A DNA stretch of 54,563 bases from Marinoscillum sp. (GCA_024305105.1 JAMWZA010000018.1:1-54563), one strand, 5' to 3'. Numbered from the stretch's first letter, positions 33,730 through 42,806 are shown. Numbers and translations: made by a program. Notes: generated by a model not told the origin, from the letters alone.

Positions 33730-33960
33730 TTATTCGCTTTCGGCAGGAGAATCGCTTTTGGGCTTGTAAAAAATAGCCACGAATTGGATGATAAACCCAA
33801 GCATTACGACCAATGGACCTAAAGTCAATCCAAGGAATCCAAAGCCATATGGTTCTCCATCTGAAGACATGATGAAAAAGCCAATAATTAGGGTCAGCAC
33901 CCCTACTAACATGATTATATAATTGGCCTTTTGAAAGGCGAATTTGCTCTTATCTGACAT
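33730..33960 (-). CDS. DUF3098 small membrane protein
   Basis: A 76-residue protein with two membrane helices (about 10-29 and 40-65) and polar ends. The placement between ftsX and uppP, 1 base past the ftsX stop, and the KFAFQKANYIIMLVGVLTLIIGFFIMSSD opening match the DUF3098 family, conserved at this exact place in Bacteroidota. Function unknown; the constant link to ftsX and uppP suggests a role in cell-wall growth or division. Confidence 0.9.
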   Translation of the reverse strand: MSDKSKFAFQKANYIIMLVGVLTLIIGFFIMSSDGEPYGFGFLGLTLGPLVVMLGFIIQFVAIFYKPKSDSPAESE

Positions 33961-33961
33961 A

Positions 33962-34852
33962 TCAATAAAGTTCGTCTAATGAAAGTTTCAAATATTTTCT
34001 TACTGCCCTGTAGGTACTCAGGTACCCAACCAAAATCCCTAACACGATAATTGACCCGAATAGTATGGCCAGTGTCTCAGTATCTTGTAATTGGGATAAA
34101 TCTTCAATTTTTTGGTTCGCGTAGGCCATGATTAACAAGAGTATCGCACTGGCGAAAGTACCAGCCACCAAACCATACCAAACAGCTCTTTTCAGAAATG
34201 GGCCCCGAATAAAGCCCGAAGTAGCACCGACTAGTTGCATACTCCGAATCAGGAATCGTTGTGAAAACAACGCCAACTTAATCGTATTGTTGATCAGGAT
34301 CACTACCACGATGAGTAGAATAACGAAGAACCCCAAAAGGATTAGCCCAATCTTGGTTAGATTCTCATTGATGCTTTCTACGAGTGATTCCACATAAGAG
34401 ACTTCATATACTCCGCCGATAAGTTCCAAATCCGCCTTGATCTGGCGCAGTGAATCTGACGGCTGATAAGCAGGGTCTATATTTACCACCAATACATCCC
34501 GAAGTGGGTTGTCACCTAAAAATTCGGTAAAATCTTCACCCGTTTCCTGAATAAACTGCTTGGCAGCTTCGTCTTTAGTGACCATTCGAATCAAAGGCGC
34601 ATTGTCTTTTTTCAGCACGAAGGGCTTGGACCCAATGGTCCGGTTAATCTTCGTAATTTCTCCTGATGAAATCTGCTTGTTGAGGAACACCTGCAATTCA
34701 ATATTCTCCTGAATGACAGTGGTTAACTTATTGGCGTGAAGTGCCAGCATGCCGAATAGCCCAATAACAAACAGGGCCAGCGTAATGCTCAGCGTAACGC
34801 TAATGAAAGGGTAACTTCCTAATTTTCGTTTCTTACGGGTCTTCTGTTCCAT
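33962..34852 (-). CDS. ftsX: Cell division protein FtsX
   Basis: FtsX forms with FtsE an ABC-like complex that activates peptidoglycan hydrolases at the septum. 296 residues: a membrane helix near the N-terminus (about 17-37), a periplasmic domain (about 40-170), then three helices with the conserved FLIRSMQLVGATSGFIRGPFLKRAVWYGLVAG segment. The basic MEQKTRKKRK start is typical. ftsE is not adjacent, as in many Bacteroidota. It begins a run with DUF3098 and uppP; the anti-sigma-like gene ends 41 bases upstream. Confidence 0.93.
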   Translation of the reverse strand: MEQKTRKKRKLGSYPFISVTLSITLALFVIGLFGMLALHANKLTTVIQENIELQVFLNKQISSGEITKINRTIGSKPFVLKKDNAPLIRMVTKDEAAKQFIQETGEDFTEFLGDNPLRDVLVVNIDPAYQPSDSLRQIKADLELIGGVYEVSYVESLVESINENLTKIGLILLGFFVILLIVVVILINNTIKLALFSQRFLIRSMQLVGATSGFIRGPFLKRAVWYGLVAGTFASAILLLIMAYANQKIEDLSQLQDTETLAILFGSIIVLGILVGYLSTYRAVRKYLKLSLDELY

Positions 34853-34893
34853 CCCGCCTCAAAACTAACTAATGTACGTGGAATTGTATCGTA

Positions 34894-35832
34894 CTAGAGC
34901 TTATTGTTGCGAATAATCTCCAACTCTTTAATCAATCGATTATCGGTTAGTTCATTCAATTCTGAAACTTTGTCAGTAACATCAATATTGAAGTATTTCT
35001 GCTCAAAGTACAGATAGAGTTTTCGGTCTTTGACTCCATTGATTTCAAGGATTTCGTATGGGTTTTGATTGAAATCACCGTATAAGAACAGCTTGCCATC
35101 AAAGTACTTGTACTTCAATGTTTCGTTCTTTCTATTGACCGTTTTTACATCCACTGGAATGGCTTCATCCTCCACAACATCATCAGAGGCTGTTACATCT
35201 GGCAAATTGGAATCTGGCGTTGAAAGGCCTTCTTCTTTAGCAAGATCACCGGGCTTAGGCACGTTTACTTGTGGTGTAAACTCCTTCTCAATCTCATCAA
35301 CTTCTTTATTATTCGCTCCCGCGATGTGTTCAATTTCAGGCTTGGCTGGAATCGGCTCAAAAGTCTGGGACTCGGATTGTTCTGAATACTGCTGATCCGC
35401 TGTATTCTCTAAATTGAGCTTTTCCCAAACCTCTGTGTCAACTTGCTTTTCAGATGGTTGGTTGATCTCTGAAGTGATCAATGGACCGTGCATATCTGCT
35501 TGATTCTCTTCAGAAGGTTCATTGCTGTTGTAGATCATTACACCAATTACTGATGCTGCTGCAATTCCACCCAAAGTTTTCACTACTGCATTGTTAGCCA
35601 ACTGACCTAATCCTCCGACCCAACTTACCGGAGAAACATCAATGGCATCTAATCGAGCTTTGAGCTCGGCCTTTCTTACTTCAGAAAGACCTTTGGCGAT
35701 GTTTTGCTCAAATTGTACTTGCTGAGCAAATGAAGGGTCTTTGTCCATTAAGGACTCAAATTCCTTCAATTCCCCGGGATTAAGTTCATCCCTGAGGTAG
35801 GCGTCTATTTGATGTTGTGGTGTTGGGCTCAT
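34894..35832 (-). CDS. Membrane-anchored anti-sigma-like protein, partner of the ECF sigma factor
   Basis: A 312-residue single-pass protein: cytosolic N-terminus (about 1-80, DAYLRDELNPGELKEFESLMDKDP, an anti-sigma-like helical start), membrane helix (about 83-102), a long Glu/Pro/Ser-rich stretch (about 104-225), and a C-terminal extracytoplasmic beta domain (YKYFDGKLFLYGDFNQNPYEIL ... YLYFEQKYFNIDVTD). It lacks the H-x3-C-x2-C zinc motif. Its ATG (35830-35832) shares one base with the sigma-factor stop (TGATG), so the two are coupled; the TTG at 35833-35835 is not used. Function as the sigma antagonist is inferred from position and architecture. Confidence 0.8.
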   Translation of the reverse strand: MSPTPQHQIDAYLRDELNPGELKEFESLMDKDPSFAQQVQFEQNIAKGLSEVRKAELKARLDAIDVSPVSWVGGLGQLANNAVVKTLGGIAAASVIGVMIYNSNEPSEENQADMHGPLITSEINQPSEKQVDTEVWEKLNLENTADQQYSEQSESQTFEPIPAKPEIEHIAGANNKEVDEIEKEFTPQVNVPKPGDLAKEEGLSTPDSNLPDVTASDDVVEDEAIPVDVKTVNRKNETLKYKYFDGKLFLYGDFNQNPYEILEINGVKDRKLYLYFEQKYFNIDVTDKVSELNELTDNRLIKELEIIRNNKL

Positions 35833-36371
35833 CAATCAAAAAAATCAGTTGTGCTGTAGCGTTCTTTAATTAAACTATCTAGCTTCTTTTTACACTTATA
35901 CTTTTTGGTCTTCGCTGTATCTGTATTCGCAAAATTCATTTGTTCTGCTATATCTGACATGTTCAAACCATCGAAATAATAATAAGTTAATATCCGCTTG
36001 CAGGTGTCACCCAGCTCGCCAATACACTGCATCACAATTTTATATCGTTCCTCTGCATCATGACTCTGGAACTCCTCCTTATCTACCTCCTCATTACTCA
36101 AACGACTCTTCCGGTCGAGTTCTTTTCGCCACTGATTTAGGCATATACTGTAAAGGAATGTGCTTATTTTGGAAGTAAGTACAAGTTTTCCGCTTGCTGC
36201 TTTCTGCCAAAAAGCTACCAGGGCCTCCTGATAGACATCCTTTGCTTCGTCAATGGTACCATTATTTTTGAGGACCAAATTGGTCATCATTTTATAGTAC
36301 TTCTTGTAGAGGTAGTCTAGGGCTCGCTCGTCACCTTTGCTTATTCTATCCAGAATTTCCCTATCCTTCAT
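35832..36371 (-). CDS. ECF-type RNA polymerase sigma factor
   Basis: A 179-residue sigma-70 family factor without region 1 or 3. Region 2 (about 20-88) has ALDYLYKKYYKMMTNLV, IDEAKDVYQEALVAFWQKA and ISTFLYSICLNQWRKEL; region 4 (about 115-170) has CKRILTYYYFDGLNMSDIAEQMNFANTDTAKTKKYKCKKKL, a helix-turn-helix. Bacteroidota ECFs are usually held by membrane anti-sigmas, and the next gene fits that. A 5-bp hairpin (36378-36391) sits just before the start codon on the leader. The regulon may include the envelope genes that follow. Confidence 0.93.
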   Translation of the reverse strand: MKDREILDRISKGDERALDYLYKKYYKMMTNLVLKNNGTIDEAKDVYQEALVAFWQKAASGKLVLTSKISTFLYSICLNQWRKELDRKSRLSNEEVDKEEFQSHDAEERYKIVMQCIGELGDTCKRILTYYYFDGLNMSDIAEQMNFANTDTAKTKKYKCKKKLDSLIKERYSTTDFFD

Positions 36372-36469
36372 ACACCCAGAGCTTTCGCTCTTCCTTTAAA
36401 TACATATTAGACTCAAAAAGTAACCTCATACTTGATGAATAGCTGGTTTATTTCTGTAAAATAATGGAT

Positions 36470-37135
36470 TTAGCCCATTAACCCAATGAGCTGGCCATCC
36501 CCTATGGCGAAAAACTGATCTGATTTCTTTGATCGAATGGCATGGCTGCCGGTGAACTCACCAAACGCTGGCACCAGCGCACTGGACACGCCAAAATGGA
36601 AACACGGAAGTCTGGCCCCTTGCCTGGCCAGCCCCCTCAAATAAACGCACGGATGCACATGACCCGATATATTGTAATACTCCGACTCTTCATATTCATG
36701 GGTCAGCAGAAATGGACCAGCCTGATACCTCGCTGCTAACTTCATGCAGGTCTGCTGATAGGAATCTGCGTCCAGAATATCGTGATTGCCTTCTATCAGG
36801 ATCTGTTCCACATCCTTATGATGATTGGACCAGGTCACAAAATCCAACCACTCTTCATTGGAATCGCTATGAAAAAGGTCTCCTAAAAAGAGAATCCTAT
36901 CAGGTGTATAGTCACTAATCAGCGAATTTAGTCGCTGAAAATCAGTCACATGCACTTCTCTTGGAATAGGAACTCCGTGTTTTCTGAAATGTCCGGCTTT
37001 GCCCAGATGCAGGTCAGCTACAACCAAAGCGTTCTCTTCTTTCCAAAAGAAGGCTTTAGAAGCATCTAAAATTAAATGCTGATCTAAAAATTGAAATTCG
37101 TAAGTAGGTCCGAGTAGCTGTACACTACCCTTCAT
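36470..37135 (-). CDS. pdeM: Ligase-associated DNA damage response endonuclease/phosphoesterase PdeM
   Basis: A 221-residue calcineurin-fold Mn-dependent phosphoesterase of the bacterial ligase-associated repair set. Seen: VVADLHLGKAGHFRKHGVPI (the D-x-H metal pair), FLGDLFHS (metal Asp), IEGNHDI (metal Asn-His) and SGHVHPC (metal His), the full metallophosphoesterase metal set. In Pseudomonas putida the related protein is a DNA nuclease acting beside Lhr-Core helicase and the ligase. Its start lies 11 bases inside the end of the DUF2147 gene. Confidence 0.93.
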   Translation of the reverse strand: MKGSVQLLGPTYEFQFLDQHLILDASKAFFWKEENALVVADLHLGKAGHFRKHGVPIPREVHVTDFQRLNSLISDYTPDRILFLGDLFHSDSNEEWLDFVTWSNHHKDVEQILIEGNHDILDADSYQQTCMKLAARYQAGPFLLTHEYEESEYYNISGHVHPCVYLRGLARQGARLPCFHFGVSSALVPAFGEFTGSHAIRSKKSDQFFAIGDGQLIGLMG

Positions 37136-37553
37136 ATGGCAACCATGTTTGGGTGCGGTAAAGAAACATGATGTACCCGCGAACTTTCAGATTGCCGTTT
37201 TCAACCCAGAGTTTACAGTCGTAGACACTACCACTCTCAGGGTCAAGAATTTCTCCATCTGAATATTCCTTGTCGTCTGAATCAAATTCCATATCCGAAA
37301 TAATTTCCATTCCGATAATTTTTTGATTCTTTCGCTTACCCGGACACTCATCACAAATAGGGTCTTGCTCTTCATCAGGTGACCGGAATAACTTGATGAT
37401 CTTCCCGTAGTACTTTCCATCTAGTTCTTCAATCTCGACAACCGATCTGGGCTTTCCTGTTTCATCATCTATAGTCTTCCACTGACCGGTGATGGATTGA
37501 GCATTCAAACTAAGGGCGGCAACTGCGAAAATCGTAACGAATAGTGTTCTCAT
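37125..37553 (-). CDS. DUF2147 exported protein
   Basis: A 142-residue secreted protein with signal peptide (1-18, LSLNAQ). The mature part is a small lipocalin-like beta fold typical of DUF2147: ITGQWKTIDDETGKPRSVVEI, YYGKIIKLF, DPICDECPGKRKNQKIIGMEI with a CxxC pair, SVYDCKLWVENGNLKVRGYI. The family is widespread and of unknown role, perhaps ligand-binding. It sits between the helicase and pdeM and overlaps pdeM by 11 bases, an insertion into the repair gene set. Confidence 0.92.
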   Translation of the reverse strand: MRTLFVTIFAVAALSLNAQSITGQWKTIDDETGKPRSVVEIEELDGKYYGKIIKLFRSPDEEQDPICDECPGKRKNQKIIGMEIISDMEFDSDDKEYSDGEILDPESGSVYDCKLWVENGNLKVRGYIMFLYRTQTWLPYEG

Positions 37554-37585
37554 GAGCTAATGTTTGTTAAAGATTTCAAAAGTAA

Positions 37586-40048
37586 TCAACTCTGCTTATT
37601 TGCAACGCGTTCCAATTGCAATTGCATTTTTGCAATCCGATCTGATAGCTGTTCGGAGGTTAAATTCTGCCTTCTAAACATGTCTACAAGGATTGGAAAT
37701 GCAAATGGTGTGGGCTTGATCGTTTCCTTGAGCACAATTTTTTGTTGATTAATCCTTCTGATCGCTTCTAACAACCGACTGTGCTCTACCTGAAGCGTGA
37801 GCACTTCCTCCATGGATTGCTTAATCAATAGGTTTTCCTGATCATATTCCTCAAAAACCTTGTAGAGTATGCCCGAGGAAGCTTGCAAGTGTTTGGCTCG
37901 TATTCCTTTGCCGGGATAGCCTTGAAAAATCAATCCGGCGATGGTAGCCACATCCCGAAACTTTCGCTTAGCCATCTCTGTCATATTGATGGACTCCTGA
38001 ATGTCTGGGAATAGGTTTTCTTCACTGAAGAGATCAAGCTCCAGTGCCTCCTCAATAGGTATTTCCTGATCGGATAACAGCTCAAAACCATAATCATTCA
38101 TGGATATGGAAAAAGAAATTGGCTGTATCCGGCTGATGCGCATGGCAATTACGCCTCCAAGGACTTCATGCACAAACATCCCCTCAAATGGATACATGAA
38201 TATGTGATGACCAAACCGTGTTTTGGTTTTTTCAATAAGTAACCGCTTTCTTGTGGGTACCTCAGACCACTTGGCTTGTAACTCCAAAATAGGCTTGATG
38301 GTTTGCATCTCTATATCCGCATAGATACCTGAAACCGAATCTTCAAATTTTTGACGGATCTTATCCGCTAGCATGGAGGAAAGAGGAAGCCTTCCGCCCA
38401 TCCACTGGGGAGTCAACCCACTTTTTTTATTCGATTTTCGGACTAAGACGGTAAGATCCTTGATCCGGACAAATTCCAAATTACGACCTGCAAACCAAAA
38501 GCAATCCCCGGAATTTAATCTGGAAATGAAGCTCTCCTCTATCGTACCGACATGACCTCCGGTAATGAATTTAACTTTCAGAGCAGGATCACCTACGATC
38601 GTCCCTATGGATAATTTGTGCTTAGTGGCTGCCTTCTTATTGATGATTTTGTAAATACCATCATCATTATAGACTTTGGCAAACTCGTCATATTGACCGA
38701 GTGTCTTTCCACCTGTAGTGATAAACTCCAGGCACCATTGCCATTCCGTAGCGTTAAGGAGGCGATAGCAATACGTGCTTTTAACCTCCTCTAATATCTG
38801 CAACGGCTTAAAACCACCACTAACCGCTAAAGTGACCAGGTACTGAATTAAAACATCCAGACTCTTTTGAAGTGGTTTTCTGCTTTCGAATTTTTTCTCG
38901 CCAATGGACTCACGTAATGCAGCCCCCTCTACCAGTTCCAGTGAATGCGTAGGTACGAAATAGATTTTAGAAGTAGCACCCGGCTGATGTCCACTACGTC
39001 CAGCACGCTGAAAAAACCTCGAAATCCCTTTGGGTCCGCCTACCTGTATGACCGTATCTACCGGCCGGAAGTCTACCCCTAAATCAAGACTTGAGGTACA
39101 AACCACAATTTTGAGTTTCTCTGCATGCAAGGCATCTTCTACCCACCCACGAATATCATGGTCCATGGAACCATGATGCATGGCTATGACTCCCGATAAT
39201 TCCGGTGCAAATTTTAACAACGCCTGATACCAAAGCTCCGTCTGTGATCGGGTATTAGTAAACAATAAGGTCGTTTTGGAGCGATTGATGATCGGCAAAA
39301 TCTTGGGCAGCAACTTCGTTCCGAGGTGACCTGTCCATGGAAATTTCTCCACCTCATCTGGTAAAACAGATTCTACCAGCACTTCCTTGTTAAGGTCAGC
39401 TCTTATGGTAACAGCATCTTTGTAAAAATCTTCACCCAGCAGGACGCGTTTTGCCTGAGGCAAATTACCAATGGTCGCACTGATACCCCAGACCTTGAGG
39501 CCTGAACCATTTAATGCCTTCAATCTGGAGATCGCTAACTCAGTGGCAACTCCCCGTTTGGTACCGAGTATTTCATGCCACTCATCTACAATGATGGCTT
39601 TTAGATTTTTGAAAAAATTAGGATAATCGCTCTGGCTAAGCAGGACATGGATACTCTCTGGCGTGATAACCAGGGCCTGAGGTGCCTTTTTTTTCTGCTT
39701 TTGACGCTGACCACTAGTCGTATCACCAGTTCTCAAACCCACTTCCCACCGAAGATCCATGTCATCACAGACCTCCTGCATTGCACGCTGGATGTCTTTT
39801 GCTAAGGCTCGCAAGGGAGTAACCCACAGCACGCGCACTTCAGGTGTGACTTCTTCCGGTGAATGGTCTCTTAAAAATTCAAGAACACATGGAATCCACA
39901 ACGCATAGGTTTTACCACTGCCCGTAGGAGCATTTAACAATCCACTTTTACCATCCAAATAGGCTTTCCACGCTTTCTCCTGAAAAGGAAAAGGCTGCCA
40001 TTTCTTCTTCTTAAACCACTTGTAAGCCGGCGCTAAATGATCATTCAC
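37586..40048 (-). CDS. Ligase-associated DNA damage response DEXH-box helicase (Lhr-Core type)
   Basis: An 820-residue ATP-driven 3'-5' DNA translocase and helicase of superfamily 2. Seen: Walker A NAPTGSGKT (39-47), the DEWH box (155-158), RTGDTTSGQRQ, LVITPES, TNTRSQTE, AMHHGSM, ATSSLDLGVDF-like CTSSLDLGVD and QRAGRSGHQPG. The winged-helix and Lhr-specific domains follow to the end. It starts at a GTG (40046-40048). This family is the helicase of the ligase-PdeM-exonuclease set. Followed 32 bases later by DUF2147. Confidence 0.95.
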   Translation of the reverse strand: MNDHLAPAYKWFKKKKWQPFPFQEKAWKAYLDGKSGLLNAPTGSGKTYALWIPCVLEFLRDHSPEEVTPEVRVLWVTPLRALAKDIQRAMQEVCDDMDLRWEVGLRTGDTTSGQRQKQKKKAPQALVITPESIHVLLSQSDYPNFFKNLKAIIVDEWHEILGTKRGVATELAISRLKALNGSGLKVWGISATIGNLPQAKRVLLGEDFYKDAVTIRADLNKEVLVESVLPDEVEKFPWTGHLGTKLLPKILPIINRSKTTLLFTNTRSQTELWYQALLKFAPELSGVIAMHHGSMDHDIRGWVEDALHAEKLKIVVCTSSLDLGVDFRPVDTVIQVGGPKGISRFFQRAGRSGHQPGATSKIYFVPTHSLELVEGAALRESIGEKKFESRKPLQKSLDVLIQYLVTLAVSGGFKPLQILEEVKSTYCYRLLNATEWQWCLEFITTGGKTLGQYDEFAKVYNDDGIYKIINKKAATKHKLSIGTIVGDPALKVKFITGGHVGTIEESFISRLNSGDCFWFAGRNLEFVRIKDLTVLVRKSNKKSGLTPQWMGGRLPLSSMLADKIRQKFEDSVSGIYADIEMQTIKPILELQAKWSEVPTRKRLLIEKTKTRFGHHIFMYPFEGMFVHEVLGGVIAMRISRIQPISFSISMNDYGFELLSDQEIPIEEALELDLFSEENLFPDIQESINMTEMAKRKFRDVATIAGLIFQGYPGKGIRAKHLQASSGILYKVFEEYDQENLLIKQSMEEVLTLQVEHSRLLEAIRRINQQKIVLKETIKPTPFAFPILVDMFRRQNLTSEQLSDRIAKMQLQLERVANKQS

Positions 40049-40067
40049 ACTTCTCTAAATGATTCGT

Positions 40068-40454
40068 CTATGCAGTTTGTTTATTGAATAAGGGCAGGTC
40101 CTTTTTCCGCATAAACACTAGAATCAATGAGCTAATGAAAACCGTCAATGCATAGTAGAAAAGGCGTCCATCGTCATCCATTATTTCAATTCCAAGAGAA
40201 GTTAGGTGAAAAAAGAGTGCTCCCGAGATTACCCCCAAGGCTAAAATCGCACCGTAAACGCGGTATTTGGACCATAACAACAGGACACCTGCGATCAACT
40301 CCAATACACCGGAACCAATCCTTCCCCAGGGCTCCATACCTAGCTGACTGAAGATATAAACACTTTCGTCACTACCGGAGAATTTAAAAAAGAGTGTCTG
40401 TAGCAAAAGAAATGCAGCAAGAATGCTGAGCAACCATTCGAATATTATTTTCAT
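40068..40454 (-). CDS. DoxX-family membrane protein
   Basis: A 128-residue protein with four membrane helices (about 4-22, 47-64, 67-88, 98-118), typical of DoxX/YphA-like proteins. Seen: IFEWLLSILAAFLLLQTLFFKF, QLGMEPWGRIGSGVLELIAGVLLLW and AILALGVISGALFFHL. DoxX proteins in some bacteria form complexes with oxidoreductases that handle thiol stress, but here no partner is evident. It lies between the ligase and the helicase, 41 and 19 bases away, a likely passenger in the repair transcript. Confidence 0.9.
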   Translation of the reverse strand: MKIIFEWLLSILAAFLLLQTLFFKFSGSDESVYIFSQLGMEPWGRIGSGVLELIAGVLLLWSKYRVYGAILALGVISGALFFHLTSLGIEIMDDDGRLFYYALTVFISSLILVFMRKKDLPLFNKQTA

Positions 40455-40495
40455 AGGGTTATTGTTTGATCATCTTAAGATAAACAAAATACCCA

Positions 40496-42088
40496 TTATC
40501 CATAAAGATTTAGCAGAGACTTGAGATCATCAAGAGTGTTGGCTTCCTCTGGAGTTTTATCCCTACGCCATCGATGGATTCGTGGAAACCTAACTGCAAT
40601 ACCCGATTTATGCCGTTTGGACTCAGCAATTCCTTCGAAATGAATTTCAAAAACCTGCGTGGCATTTACGGTTCTAACCGGACCGAATCGTTCCAATGTA
40701 TTCCCACGAACAAATCGTGTAACTTCCAAAAGCTCCTTGTCTGTAAGTCCTGAATACGCTTTAGCAAAAGGCACGAGACCCTCACCGTCCCATACCGCAA
40801 ACGTATAATCTGAATAGATATCTGCTCTTCTTCCGTGCCCTTTCTGTGCATAGATCATTACCGCATCAATGCTTAAAGGATCGACTTTCCATTTCCACCA
40901 GTCACCGCGTTTGCGACCGGTTTGATATACCGAATCCTTGTGCTTGAGCATAAAGCCTTCGGCATAGTGAGCACGAGATTCCTTTCGAAGTTCAGCAAGC
41001 TGATGCCATGAGCTGAAAGCCACCTGATCTGACAACATTACATATTCACTTACCGCCTCATCAGAAAGAATGTCAGCAAGATGAGTCCGACGTTTATGAA
41101 TGGGTTCCTTGCGAATGTCTTTCCCTTCGAACTCTAGCAGGTCATAAGCAAGAATTCTCGCAGGTGCTTCTATCAACTGCTTTTTGGTAATGTTTTTCCT
41201 TCCAATTCTTGTTTGTAGCAAAGCAAAAGACAAAGGCTGACCGTCTTTGAAAGGAAGCAACTCCCCATCAATGACGGTTCCTTCTGGCAATAAATCATTG
41301 AGCACATGAAGTTCAGGAAACTTTTCGGTGATTAACTCTTCTCCTCTACTCCATAAGTACAATTGATCTTCACGCTTGATTAGTTGTGATCGAATGCCAT
41401 CCCACTTCCATTCGGCGATCCAATCGGACTCCTTTCCCAAGGCATCTACTTCACTTTCGAGTGGATAAGCGAGATAAAATGGATACGGTTTAGACAGGTC
41501 TTCATTTTCATCCTTTTTAAGAATGAGCTCTTCATAAGTGATTTTGGAAGGATCCCAGTTTCCCATCAACCGATGGGACATTTCTGTAGTCTCCTGATTG
41601 GTCACCTCAGCCAAAGAACGGGTGATCAGGTTTTTTGAAATGCCTACTCGAAAACCTCCGGTAATCAACTTGTTGAAAACAAATCGTTCTTGCTGATCCA
41701 GGACTCTCCATGTTTCGAGAATCTTTCTTTTTTTGTCTAACTCAGAATCCTGTTCCATACTCAATAACCAATCGATCCAATAAGTAAGGCTCTCGTTGGT
41801 CGTTTGTTCATTGGTAGGAAGGATGAGCGATAGTGTTTCGGCCAAATCCCCAACTACTGCATAACTTTCTTCAAAGAGCCAGGTATCCAATCCAGACTCC
41901 TCTACAGCCCATTCGGCTAATAACCGAGTAGTCACCTTTCGTTTGGGTCTTCGATGCGTAAACAGCGCAATGGCCCATACACGATCTGTTGGTTCCGCTT
42001 CATGAAAAAATGCACGAAGTGCAGCTACCTTTTTCAAGGTGCTTGAGGTGTTTTCCAGATCAAGTAGAAGCTGCGCAAACTTTTTCAT
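40496..42088 (-). CDS. ATP-dependent DNA ligase
   Basis: A 530-residue DNA ligase I-type enzyme that seals nicks using ATP. N-terminal DNA-binding domain (about 1-190); nucleotidyl-transferase domain with the adenylated lysine in EWKWDGIRSQ (K228); YLWSRGEEL (motif Ia), GTVIDGELLPFKDG (motif III), YDLLEFEGKD, EGFMLKHKDSVYQTGRKRGDWWKWK (motifs IV-V); OB domain to the end, with the RFPRIHRWRRDK motif VI-like stretch. This class is the centre of the ligase-associated repair set. First of a run with DoxX and the helicase. Confidence 0.96.
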   Translation of the reverse strand: MKKFAQLLLDLENTSSTLKKVAALRAFFHEAEPTDRVWAIALFTHRRPKRKVTTRLLAEWAVEESGLDTWLFEESYAVVGDLAETLSLILPTNEQTTNESLTYWIDWLLSMEQDSELDKKRKILETWRVLDQQERFVFNKLITGGFRVGISKNLITRSLAEVTNQETTEMSHRLMGNWDPSKITYEELILKKDENEDLSKPYPFYLAYPLESEVDALGKESDWIAEWKWDGIRSQLIKREDQLYLWSRGEELITEKFPELHVLNDLLPEGTVIDGELLPFKDGQPLSFALLQTRIGRKNITKKQLIEAPARILAYDLLEFEGKDIRKEPIHKRRTHLADILSDEAVSEYVMLSDQVAFSSWHQLAELRKESRAHYAEGFMLKHKDSVYQTGRKRGDWWKWKVDPLSIDAVMIYAQKGHGRRADIYSDYTFAVWDGEGLVPFAKAYSGLTDKELLEVTRFVRGNTLERFGPVRTVNATQVFEIHFEGIAESKRHKSGIAVRFPRIHRWRRDKTPEEANTLDDLKSLLNLYG

Positions 42089-42140
42089 TTGCTAAAGAAC
42101 AGCTTGTCTGGCTATGTGTTTGGTGGGTATAAAAAAAGAA

Positions 42141-42167
42141 AGCCCCCCTCGAGGGACGAGGGGAGCT
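42141..42167 (-). terminator. Terminator-like hairpin upstream of the ligase gene
   Basis: Core stem CCCCTCG/CGAGGGG (42145-42151 with 42157-42163), extended by AGC/GCT with one mismatch; on the minus strand a T-rich tract follows (A-run at 42131-42140). It is upstream, not downstream, of the ligase start, so it may end a short separate transcript or attenuate the ligase run. Confidence 0.55.
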
Positions 42168-42345
42168 ATTCACCAACCTAACCTAACTAAAAAGTATTAT
42201 TAATTTCTTGTTTAGTGTATTACCATTACCGTGCCAAAGCCTATCTGTAGCAAGAAAAAAAAGGTGATAAATTCTCTAAATGGCCTTAACAGGCTATTTT
42301 CCAAGCAAAACCGTCTTCAAGACATTTCATGGATTCGTTCATAAT
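42168..42345 (-). other. Noncoding stretch between two minus-strand terminators, possible small RNA
   Basis: In the 316-base gap 42089-42404 both ends carry terminators (42141-42167 and 42351-42380). Between them no protein is supported; an 18-codon ATG frame at 42286-42342 (minus) is too short to call. A transcript starting inside this stretch would end at 42141-42167, the usual shape of a small RNA locus. No clear promoter was found. Confidence 0.25.
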
Positions 42346-42350
42346 GAAAA

Positions 42351-42380
42351 AACCCTTCTCTTTTTGCAAAGAGAAGGGTT
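42351..42380 (-). terminator. Terminator of the receiver-domain gene
   Basis: A perfect 13-bp stem (42351-42363 with 42368-42380), loop of 4 bases, T-run on the minus strand (A-run at 42346-42352). Confidence 0.9.
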
Positions 42381-42404
42381 CCATATCGTATATGCTCTCC
42401 GTAT

Positions 42405-42806
42405 TTATTCGTAATTCATTTTGGGAGAAACCTCCTCAGACAGTAATCGTTCGAACGTGGCATTCACATCTTCAAAATCCCACGGCTTGGGGATGTAAGC
42501 ATGCAACCCAAAAGCGTTGTTAGCCTCTACAAGTTCCTCTTTTGAAACAAACCCACTCAAAATGACTCGCTTAATCTTCTCATCGTATGCATGAATTTCT
42601 CTTAAGAGATCCGTGCCTACCAAATCTGGCATTCTGTGATCCGAAACCACTATCTTAAGATCCTTTTCTTTTACAATTTCCATAGCTGTAGAAGGATGAT
42701 CTGCGATATGCACTTTGTAAAGGCGTCTAAAAGCAGACTTAAAGCTTCTTAAGTTAGCAGGCTCATCATCCACATAAAGGATTTCAAGTTTCTCTGGTCG
42801 TGTCAT
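42405..42806 (-). CDS. Single-domain response regulator (receiver only)
   Basis: A 133-residue CheY-like receiver. Seen: LYVDDEPANLRSFKSAF with the acidic pair D13-D14, the phosphoacceptor Asp56 in VVSDHRMPDLVGTDLLREI, a Ser in VILSGFV and the Lys in YIPKPWDF. No output domain follows, so it likely works in a phosphorelay or on a separate protein. The SDHRMP form is common in receivers coupled to RpfG-like or hybrid systems. No histidine kinase is in the window. It has its own terminator. Confidence 0.95.
   Translation of the reverse strand: MTRPEKLEILYVDDEPANLRSFKSAFRRLYKVHIADHPSTAMEIVKEKDLKIVVSDHRMPDLVGTDLLREIHAYDEKIKRVILSGFVSKEELVEANNAFGLHAYIPKPWDFEDVNATFERLLSEEVSPKMNYE

Noticed and set aside
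42286-42342. 18-codon ATG frame on the minus strand between two terminators
   Set aside because: Too short to separate from chance; no homologue or promoter recognised.
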